Shown here one piece after another: positions 55,686 to 64,000 of a stretch of 64,000 nt of DNA. Numbering within the stretch: position 1 is the first letter of the stretch; each line of letters opens with the position of its first letter. The translations under genes were made by a program, and so were the position numbers. Source of the stretch: Aeromonas finlandensis (GTDB lineage: Bacteria > Pseudomonadota > Gammaproteobacteria > Enterobacterales > Aeromonadaceae); assembly GCF_000764645.1 (NCBI RefSeq), contig NZ_JRGK01000011.1:1-64000 (forward strand), written 5' to 3'. The notes under the pieces were generated by a model that searched no databases, was not told the origin of the DNA, and saw nothing but the letters and a program-made list of their open reading frames with translations.

Positions 55686-56915
55686 CTATGCCTTTGTGGG
55701 TTCGCTGGTGATCATCACCAGCCGGGCGCTGAAAATTCCGTCCTCCAGCCGGGTGTCGATCTGCCAGCCCAGCTTCTCGCAGATGCGCTGGATGATGGTG
55801 AGGCCGCAGCCGTAGCCAAGGATCTGATCCGGCGCAGCCGCCGTCGGGTTGCTGATGGTGAGTACCGGGCCGCACAGTTCGATGTCGATATGGCCATCGG
55901 CGTAGCTCAGGGCATTTTTCAGCAGGTTGCCGAGGGCAATGGCGAGCAGGGAGAGGGGGGCGTTTACTTCGCTGCTCTCGTCCAGGTTCAGCCTGATATC
56001 GAGGGCTTCCCGCTGCAACAGCGGGGCGAGGCGGGCCAGCTCCTGACGGATCAGCGGGGTGACCTGTTGCAGCGGCCGCTCCACTGCCTCCTTGCGGCCC
56101 AGCAGCAGGAAGGTCTCGGTGAGCAGCGCCATCTCGTCAGCGGCGGCGCGGATGCGGCTGGTGGCGCGGGCGGCCGGAGTGGGCAAGTCCGTCACCTTGC
56201 CGAGCAGGGCGGCCGAGCCCTGGATCACCATGTTGGGGGTGCGCAGCTCGTGGCTGGCGAAGCGGCTGAACTCTTGCTCGCGGGCGAACACTGCGCTCAC
56301 CTCCTGTTTACCGGCCAGCAGCGCCAGCTCGATATCCCGCAGCTCCTGCCAGGGGGCGTCGGGCTCGAAATCCGCCTGATCCGGGGTGAGGTGGGCGACC
56401 CTGTGTTGCAGCCGTTGCAGCGGCCCGGTGATATGGCGTACCAGCCAGATGCCGAAGCCGAGGCAGGCGAGCAGCAGGGTCACCCCGATCAGCCGGGTCG
56501 CCAGATGCAGCTTGTCTTCGTAGGGGTCGAGGTAGTCATCGGCGTCATCGTTGAACACCAGATAGAGCATCCCCTTGCCGGAGGGGTGGCGTGCCACCAG
56601 AAAGTGTTTGTCCTCCTTGCCCAGCTGATGCTCGAAAAAGCCGGGGGTCTGGTAGGGCTTCAGCCACTTGGGCAGGCGGCCCGCTTCGGTCCAGTAGCTG
56701 GAGAACTGGCGCGGGCTGGGCGCTGCGGCCGCCGGGCCGAGTCGCAGCCAGTCATCGCTGTAGCGGGTCACTTCCGCCTCCAGCCAGTGGCGCAGGCTCA
56801 GCTCCTCCATCTTGTCTTCGGCCACCAGCATCAGGCCGGAGAGCAGGATCAGCAGCACCACCCCGGCGCCCCCGAGCGCCATGATCAGGCGGCGGCGCAG
56901 GCTCGGCAGGCTCAT
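55686..56915 (-). CDS. Sensor histidine kinase with atypical ATP-binding region
   Basis: Protein of 409 residues. Two transmembrane helices (about 12-31 and 150-172) frame a periplasmic sensor of about 120 residues. The H-box FASHELRTPNMVIQGS near 212 carries the phosphorylated His; the N-box is LGNLLKNALSY near 334. The region where the G1 box DxGxG should be reads LTISNPTAAAPD, without that motif; a G2-like GYGCGLTIIQRI follows. The gene overlaps its response regulator (ATGA). The signal is unknown; the divergent secreted proteins may be targets. Confidence 0.88.
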   Translation of the reverse strand: MSLPSLRRRLIMALGGAGVVLLILLSGLMLVAEDKMEELSLRHWLEAEVTRYSDDWLRLGPAAAAPSPRQFSSYWTEAGRLPKWLKPYQTPGFFEHQLGKEDKHFLVARHPSGKGMLYLVFNDDADDYLDPYEDKLHLATRLIGVTLLLACLGFGIWLVRHITGPLQRLQHRVAHLTPDQADFEPDAPWQELRDIELALLAGKQEVSAVFAREQEFSRFASHELRTPNMVIQGSAALLGKVTDLPTPAARATSRIRAAADEMALLTETFLLLGRKEAVERPLQQVTPLIRQELARLAPLLQREALDIRLNLDESSEVNAPLSLLAIALGNLLKNALSYADGHIDIELCGPVLTISNPTAAAPDQILGYGCGLTIIQRICEKLGWQIDTRLEDGIFSARLVMITSEPTKA

Positions 56916-57580
56916 GCGCTCACCAGTCGGTAACCTTGCCCATGCAGGGTCTCGAGCATGGGGGTGGGGAAGGGTTTGTCCAGCGCGTTGCGCAGGGCGT
57001 AGATGTGGCTGCGCAGGGCATCGGAGTCGGGCTCTTCATCCCCCCAGACGGTGTCGAGCATCTCCTGACGGCTGACGATGGCGGGGGCGCGGCGGGCCAG
57101 CAGCGCGAGGATCTGGAACGGGATCTTGCCGAGCTTGAGGGGCTCACCGGCGCGGGTGGCCCGGCCGCTGGCGACATCGACCGTCAGATCGCCAAAGCAG
57201 ATGGCCCCCACATCGCCGCGCGGACCGCGCAGACTGAGGGCTTGCAGCCGCACCTCCAGCTCCTCCATAGCGAACGGCTTGACCAGATAGTCATCGCCCC
57301 CCGCCTTGAAGCCCGCCAGCTTGTCTTCCAGGCTGTCGCGGGCGGTGAGAAAGAGCACCGGGGTGGCGATCCCCTGCTCGCGCAGGCGGGCTACCGTGCT
57401 GAGGCCATCGAGCCGCGGCATCATCACATCCATGATGATGACGTCGAAACGCTGCTCCTCCAGCAGTTGCAGTGCCGCCTGACCGTGATAGGCGCAATCG
57501 AGGCGGTGACCGGCCAGCTCCAGATAATCCATGATGGTTTCCGCCACCTGAGGATTGTCTTCCACTACCAAAATCTTCAT
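56912..57580 (-). CDS. OmpR-family response regulator
   Basis: Protein of 222 residues. The receiver domain (1-115) has the acidic pair near the start (MKILVVEDNPQVAETIM), the phospho-acceptor Asp in DVIIMDVMMPRLDG (Asp51 region), the Thr of FLTARDS and the Lys of LVKPF. The C-terminal winged helix (about 125-220) ends GQGYRLVS, typical of OmpR/PhoB. First gene of the two-gene operon with the kinase; divergent from the secreted-protein gene across an 88-base region. Confidence 0.95.
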   Translation of the reverse strand: MKILVVEDNPQVAETIMDYLELAGHRLDCAYHGQAALQLLEEQRFDVIIMDVMMPRLDGLSTVARLREQGIATPVLFLTARDSLEDKLAGFKAGGDDYLVKPFAMEELEVRLQALSLRGPRGDVGAICFGDLTVDVASGRATRAGEPLKLGKIPFQILALLARRAPAIVSRQEMLDTVWGDEEPDSDALRSHIYALRNALDKPFPTPMLETLHGQGYRLVSA

Positions 57581-57668
57581 GCTTTGCTCTCCTGGTTGGC
57601 GAGCGTTTCACGCTCTTTTCACACCGGATACGGCATCCTGTTTGCCAGTGTAACCCCGAGGATCCCCG

Positions 57669-58091
57669 ATGAAGAAGTCTATCTGCGCCCTCCTGTTGCT
57701 GATCTTGTTGCCACTTGGCACCGCACAGGCGACCGAATTCAAGCTGACCGGCCGCACCACCTGGCAGCTTGGCCAGTTGATGGTCAACGGCATGCCATTT
57801 GTGATCGACGACCAGACCCGTTTCAAGGATTGGCTCAACGAAGATGATCTTGGCGGCACCTGGGTCGAGATGAAGGGGGTGGTGGAGAACGGCGTGCGCT
57901 ATGTGCGCAAGGTCGAAGCCCTCGACGAAGATGACAAGGACGAGATGGATCTGGAGGGGCCGGTCGAAGGGGGACGGATCTGGGGCTACACCACCTCGGA
58001 CAACAGCCTGACCCCTTTTGAAGGGCGTTGGCTCGAGCTGGAGTGCAAGTTTGACGGCATGCGCCTGAGTCGCTGCCGCGAGGATGACTGA
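57669..58091 (+). CDS. Small secreted protein beside the two-component system
   Basis: Protein of 140 residues with a signal peptide (MKKSICALLLLILLPLGTAQA). The mature part has strand-like segments (EFKLTGRTTWQLGQLMVNG, TWVEMKGVVENGVRYVRKVEAL) that resemble the DUF5666 OB-like domain, then acidic DEDDKDEMDLEGP. It has two Cys near the end. It is divergent from the response regulator, a common layout for a regulated target. Function unknown; a role in envelope or metal sensing is speculation. Confidence 0.72.
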   Translation: MKKSICALLLLILLPLGTAQATEFKLTGRTTWQLGQLMVNGMPFVIDDQTRFKDWLNEDDLGGTWVEMKGVVENGVRYVRKVEALDEDDKDEMDLEGPVEGGRIWGYTTSDNSLTPFEGRWLELECKFDGMRLSRCREDD

Positions 58092-58130
58092 GCCGATCTT
58101 CTGCTTCCCGAGTAGAAATGATCCCGATTG

Positions 58131-58165
58131 AAGCCCATGCTTGTCCAGCATGGGCTTTTTGTTCA
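58131..58165 (+). terminator. Terminator between the two secreted-protein genes
   Basis: AAGCCCATGC and GCATGGGCTT around TTGTCCA, followed by TTTGTTC. It lies just before the ATG at 58178, so partial readthrough or a second promoter is needed for the next gene. Confidence 0.85.
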
Positions 58166-58177
58166 GGGACGAACGAG

Positions 58178-58663
58178 ATGGAACAGAGGACAAAGTGGTG
58201 TGCGTGGCTGTTCGGGTTACCGCTCTGTGCCGCGCAGGCGATGGCCGACGAGCTGTGGCTGGTGGAGCTGGAGCACAGCGATGGCATCCGCCTGCAATTT
58301 CAAGGGGCCGAGGTGGAGCAGGGCAGTGCCGCCGTCTGGCGGCAGGGGCAGATTTGGCGGCAGCCACTCAAACCCGGCGACCAGCTCTCCCTGCTGGTGG
58401 CCGACGGGGTTGCCACCCGGATTGAGCTGCTGGCCGCCAGAGCATCGCTGGCCAATCAGCCCTGGCAGCGGGCGCAAGATCGCCTGCAATCCTTCGATGA
58501 GCGGCACCTCACGCTGGCTGCTCTGGGCACTGTGCCACTCAACCCGCAGGTGCGCTGGGTCAACGGTTCGCCCGCCGATCTGCACGAAGGGAGCGAGCTG
58601 GTGCTGACCCGCGACGAACAGGGTCACTTAAGCGAAATCCTGGTGGTCAATCCGGAGGAGTAG
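58178..58663 (+). CDS. Secreted protein of unknown function
   Basis: Protein of 161 residues starting at 58178 with a signal peptide (MEQRTKWCAWLFGLPLCAAQAMA). The mature part is rich in Gln, Leu and Glu and has strand-turn patterns (LWLVELEHSDGIRLQFQGAEV; SELVLTRDEQGHLSEILVV). No family was recognised. The open frame reaches 58118, inside the terminator hairpin, so the later start is preferred. It may share regulation with the preceding secreted protein; this is inference from position. Confidence 0.65.
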   Translation: MEQRTKWCAWLFGLPLCAAQAMADELWLVELEHSDGIRLQFQGAEVEQGSAAVWRQGQIWRQPLKPGDQLSLLVADGVATRIELLAARASLANQPWQRAQDRLQSFDERHLTLAALGTVPLNPQVRWVNGSPADLHEGSELVLTRDEQGHLSEILVVNPEE

Positions 58664-58720
58664 TTGACCCGTCTACGATAGGCGGGTTTATCCTCTGCCC
58701 GTTGGATGAAGGAACCCCCT

Positions 58721-59236
58721 ATGTTGACGATTACCCGGCTGGCCAGAGAACTGGGCCTGAGCCGCACCACCCTGCTCTATTACGAACGTCTCGGTCTGCT
58801 GCTTCCTGCCCTGCGCGGGGAGAACGGCTATCGCCGCTATGGCGAGGCGGAGCTGGAACGGGGGCGGCAGATCGCCAGCTTTCGCGCCATGGGGCTGCCG
58901 CTCGAAGAGATCGGCACCCTGCTGGCGGCGAGGCAGGAGAGCCACTCCTGCCTCGATGGTCACCTGCTGCGACTGGAGCAGGAGATCGCCGAGCTGAGGC
59001 GTCAACAACGGGCCATCATCCTCTATCGCCAACAGACAGACGAGGAGATCCCCATGGTAGATAAAGCACGCTGGGTTGCCATCATGCAGGCCGCAGGCAT
59101 GACCGAAGAGATGATGCGCAACTGGCATATCCAGTTCGAGAAGATGGAGCCACAGGCCCATCAGGAATTCCTTGAATCCCTACAGATCCCTGCCGCGGAG
59201 ATCGCCGCGATCCGCACCTGGTCGCGCGGTGAGTAA
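58721..59236 (+). CDS. MerR-family transcriptional regulator
   Basis: Protein of 171 residues. The MerR winged helix (about 1-72) is clear: MLTITRLARELGLSRTTLLYYERLGLL and ENGYRRYGEAEL, with an LYYERLGLL motif. A dimerisation coiled coil follows (about 80-115, LRLEQEIAELRRQQRAI). A single Cys lies near residue 77 (SHSCLDGH). The C-terminus (about 120-171) could bind a ligand. The start at 58721 has AAGGAA about six bases upstream; an in-frame ATG at 58706 is less likely. Target unknown. Confidence 0.9.
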   Translation: MLTITRLARELGLSRTTLLYYERLGLLLPALRGENGYRRYGEAELERGRQIASFRAMGLPLEEIGTLLAARQESHSCLDGHLLRLEQEIAELRRQQRAIILYRQQTDEEIPMVDKARWVAIMQAAGMTEEMMRNWHIQFEKMEPQAHQEFLESLQIPAAEIAAIRTWSRGE

Positions 59237-59318
59237 CCCCGTCTGACCACAGCACCGGCCGTTGACCCATATTGTTAACGGCTTGTGCTTTAGATTTTCA
59301 CCCTTATACTGGCGCCAT

Positions 59319-59415
59319 CTTGTCGGAGTGCTGACCGTCGAACGACGCGAAGCTGAGACCGTTAATTCGGGATCCGTGGAACCTGATCAGGTTAAAACCT
59401 GCGAAGGGAAACAAG
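59319..59415 (+). promoter_or_regulatory. TPP riboswitch (THI element) upstream of thiC
   Basis: All conserved THI-element blocks are present in order: CTTGTCGGAGTGCT as the 5' P1 and P2 strand, GCTGAGACCG, GGATCCGTGGAACCTGATCA (the P4/P5 region), AGGTTAAAACCTGCGAAGGG and the closing CAAG. The sequence closely parallels the E. coli thiC aptamer. It binds thiamine pyrophosphate and lowers thiC operon expression. The aptamer is followed by an unusually long leader (about 290 bases). Confidence 0.96.
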
Positions 59416-63292
<3,877 letters not shown>

Positions 63293-63303
<11 letters not shown>

Positions 63304-64000
63304 TGAGGCGTCTCTTAGTGACAAAGAGTATCTGCGATACGGCCGCCAGCTGATGCTGGCGGAAGTGGGGGAGGCGGGTCAGGCACGGCTCAAGGATAAA
63401 TCGGTGCTGATCGTCGGCCTCGGCGGGCTCGGCTCGCCGCTCGCTCTCTATCTGGCTGGCGCCGGTGTGGGCACCTTGTGGCTGGCCGATGGCGATACGG
63501 TCGATTCCAGCAACTTGCCGCGCCAGATCCTGTTCGACTCCGAGGCGGTCAACCACTCCAAGGCGGAGCTGGCCCGTGAGCGGTTGGCCGCCCACAACCC
63601 GCTGGTGGAGCTGATCGCCATCAACCAGCGGCTCGATGCCGCCAGCCTGCCGGAGTTTGTGGCCGAGGTAGATCTGGTGATCGACTGCTGCGACAACCTC
63701 GTCACCCGCCAGGCCATCAACGCCGCCTGCGTGGCTCAGGGCAAGCCCTGGATCTCCGCCGCCGCAGTGGGCTGGCAGGGGCAGCTGATGGCGCGCACAG
63801 GTACGGATCACGCCTGCTACGCCTGCCTCTATCCGCTGGATACCAAGATCAAAGAGAGCTGCGAGACCAGCGGCGTCACCGGCCCGCTGGTAGGGGTAAT
63901 GGGCTCTTTGCAGGCGCTGGAGGCACTGAAACTGCTGCTCGGGATGCCGAGCCCGGTCGCCGGCACATTGCGCCGCTTCGATGCTTTGACCCATCAGTGG
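63293..64000 (+). CDS. thiF: ThiF, ThiS adenylyltransferase (partial)
   Basis: The frame runs from the ATG at 63293 past the window end (236 codons seen, no stop). ThiF/MoeB/E1-like features: [19 protein letters not shown] near residue 16, the nucleotide-binding [18 protein letters not shown] near 40, and [17 protein letters not shown] near 130. One zinc-type pair CYACLYP near 176 is visible; its partner lies beyond the edge. It adenylates ThiS for thiazole formation. The end of the gene and further thi genes are outside the window. Confidence 0.93.

Overview
The window reads as chromosome from a GC-rich gammaproteobacterium, most probably an Aeromonas species. That is an inference from gene order (a complete mannose-sensitive haemagglutinin pilus locus directly upstream of mreBCD-maf-rng-yhdP-tldD) and from protein resemblance. 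No rRNA, tRNA, CRISPR array, transposase or prophage was seen. Genes are tightly packed, with many 1-14 base overlaps.

Layout. (1) 1-17354: the MSHA type IV pilus operon, entered inside mshI and continuing through mshJ-K-L-M-N-E-G-F-B-A-C-D-O-P-Q. It supplies inner-membrane assembly proteins, the secretin MshL, the MshE motor with a c-di-GMP-binding type N-terminus, the pilin MshA, five minor pilins or pseudopilins, and the very large putative tip protein MshQ, whose 5' third is strikingly AT-rich. (2) 17559-29453: a conserved housekeeping block with mreBCD (cell shape), maf, rng, yhdP (lipid transport), a nitrilase-family amidase and tldD; two small accessory genes sit between yhdP and the amidase. 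(3) 29486-34721: N-acetylmuramic acid recycling, with murR on the plus strand and murQ-murP-porin-DUF2057 on the minus strand behind a CRP-like site. (4) 34985-35586: two tandem copies of one small unrecognised gene, each with its own terminator and a shared upstream motif; one leader carries a run of nine G. (5) 35746-41587: mixed genes (MarC family, MFS transporter, DUF71 ATPase, AphA phosphatase, a small unknown, HDOD, GNAT). (6) 41795-47264: melibiose use, with melA-melB, a secreted putative glycosidase, and melR convergent downstream. (7) 47566-55544: a 58-residue small ORF, a Na+/H+ antiporter, metH, a Gfo/Idh/MocA oxidoreductase and rimK. (8) 55686-59236: a two-component system divergent from two small secreted proteins, then a MerR-type regulator. 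(9) 59319-64000: a thiamine operon with a TPP riboswitch, thiC, a thiD-thiE fusion and the start of thiF, cut by the window edge.

The best leads for something undescribed are the duplicated small-gene module at 35 kb, the chimeric mshQ, the folded RNA region between the TPP aptamer and thiC, the 58-residue ORF at 47.6 kb, and the histidine kinase without a recognisable G1 box. No complete unknown multi-gene system could be demonstrated from sequence alone.
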